This document shows, in pieces, positions 5,657-6,333 of a stretch of DNA of 6,333 nt. Under the pieces are notes generated by a model. The model worked only from the letters and a program-made list of their open reading frames with translations. It searched no databases and was not told the origin of the DNA. The stretch's first letter is position 1; every line of letters begins with the position of its first letter. The position numbers and the translations under genes were made by a program. This DNA is from JACMNW01 sp031402355 (GTDB taxonomy: Bacteria > Pseudomonadota > Alphaproteobacteria > Rhodobacterales > Rhodobacteraceae): contig JANNSG010000073.1 in assembly GCA_031402355.1 (NCBI GenBank), positions 1 to 6,333 on the forward strand, given 5' to 3'.

Positions 5657-6333
5657 TTAGGCATCTTTCGCAACGCGCGCCAGAACCAGAACGCAGACCC
5701 GCGATGCTCCGGCTGCAAGGCAGACCTCTGCAGCCGCTGCGAGCGTGGCTCCTGACGTCATCACGTCATCCACCAGCAGAACGGGACGGCCCTGCATTCG
5801 GTGCTTTCGCCCCGGATGCGGCACGAGAGCCGCGGCGAGGTTGGCAAACCGGGCATCACGATCACGCCCTTCCTGCGTCGGAGTTGCACGCGGGCGCAGC
5901 AGAAGATCAGGGCAATAGTCAAGATGACAGAGGCGGGCGACGGCTTCGGCCAGCAGCGACGCCTGATTGTAGCGCCGTTTGAGCAGGCGCAACCAGTGGA
6001 GCGGGATCGGTGCAACCAGCATATCGGGTTGCACGACGGGGGCAGCGGCGCGGGCCATCCAGGCCGCCGCCGGGCGCGCAAGATCAGTACGGTCGGCATG
6101 TTTGAGCGCGAGAACCAGATTTCGGCCGTTGTCACGGTACAAAAGCGCCGCCCGGCCCTGATCCCATGGCCGGGCGATCCGCAGGCAATCGTCGCATTGC
6201 ACGGTTTCGCCTCCGGTCGGTGCTTCGCCGGGGAGCGGGGTGCCGCATGAATTGCAGACCAGGCCGGTGATGAAGGCCGTATCACGCCAGCAAGGGCCAC
6301 AAAGGCCGAATTCGGTTGTCACCCGCGCGTCAC
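5657..6333 (-). CDS. comF: ComF family protein (double zinc ribbon plus phosphoribosyltransferase domain), 5' end beyond window
   Basis: This is a ComF/GntX-type protein: an N-terminal zinc ribbon followed by a type I phosphoribosyltransferase domain, linked in other bacteria to DNA uptake and probably acting on a PRPP-related substrate. Counting from the GTG at 6322, Cys pairs occur at 8/11 (CGPC), 23/26 (CNSC) and 43/46 (CDDC). VAPIPLHWLRLLKRRYNQASLLAE (103-126) is the ComF signature, and VLLVDDVMTSGAT (181-193) is the PRPP-binding loop. The frame stays open to the window edge (reading D-A-R-V just upstream). Full-length ComF proteins have a further N-terminal zinc-ligand Cys pair before the CGPC, so the GTG at 6322 is probably an internal valine and the real start lies outside. 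It is followed by grxC after 50 bp. The family assignment is firm; any competence role here is unproven. Confidence 0.93.
   Translation of the reverse strand, partial: DARVTTEFGLCGPCWRDTAFITGLVCNSCGTPLPGEAPTGGETVQCDDCLRIARPWDQGRAALLYRDNGRNLVLALKHADRTDLARPAAAWMARAAAPVVQPDMLVAPIPLHWLRLLKRRYNQASLLAEAVARLCHLDYCPDLLLRPRATPTQEGRDRDARFANLAAALVPHPGRKHRMQGRPVLLVDDVMTSGATLAAAAEVCLAAGASRVCVLVLARVAKDA

Noticed and set aside
5761..6300. 179-codon minus-strand ORF within comF in another frame
   Set aside because: The comF frame contains the PRPP loop, the ComF signature and the zinc cysteines. The alternative frame is compositionally a frame-shifted copy with no motifs.

Overview
The window looks like chromosomal DNA from an alphaproteobacterium, most likely Rhodobacterales. 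The basis is protein style (ComF, GrxC and Nit variants), GC-rich coding sequence and the order comF-grxC-nitrilase-marR. That placement is inference from recalled family knowledge, not from a search. All eight genes I can support lie on the minus strand, so transcription runs from high to low coordinates, and coding is dense. No tRNA, rRNA, CRISPR, IS element, phage gene or attachment site is visible.

Upstream block (6333 to about 4070): a ComF-type phosphoribosyltransferase whose 5' end lies off the window, a class I glutaredoxin (GrxC), a Nit/deaminated-glutathione-amidase-like carbon-nitrogen hydrolase, and a MarR-family regulator. The last three are very tightly packed: 5 bp between grxC and the hydrolase, and a one-base TGATG overlap between the hydrolase and marR. 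This suggests one transcript with a thiol/glutathione housekeeping theme plus a regulator.

Middle block (3989 to 499), starting 80 bp after marR: an extended SDR (4-reductase/epimerase type), a small PglC/WcaJ-type phosphoglycosyl transferase overlapping it by ATGA, and, 69 bp further on, a membrane-bound WbpM/PglF/CapD-type nucleoside-diphosphate-sugar 4,6-dehydratase. Together they make a compact module that could convert UDP-GlcNAc to a 6-deoxy-HexNAc (QuiNAc- or FucNAc-like) and load it onto undecaprenyl phosphate, the initiating step of an O-antigen, capsule or exopolysaccharide. The same trio of activities is known from wbpV-wbpL-wbpM in Pseudomonas aeruginosa and wreQ-wreU-wreV in Rhizobium etli.

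Downstream edge (370 to 1): the N-terminal 123 residues of a YihY/BrkB-family membrane protein, cut by the window start, preceded by a 128-bp gap holding a GC-rich hairpin and a short imperfect direct repeat.

I see no clearly novel system. The points most worth a second look are the self-contained glycan-initiation module, the dyad in front of it next to a MarR gene, and three start sites (PGT, dehydratase, ComF) that a naive longest-ORF annotation would place wrongly.
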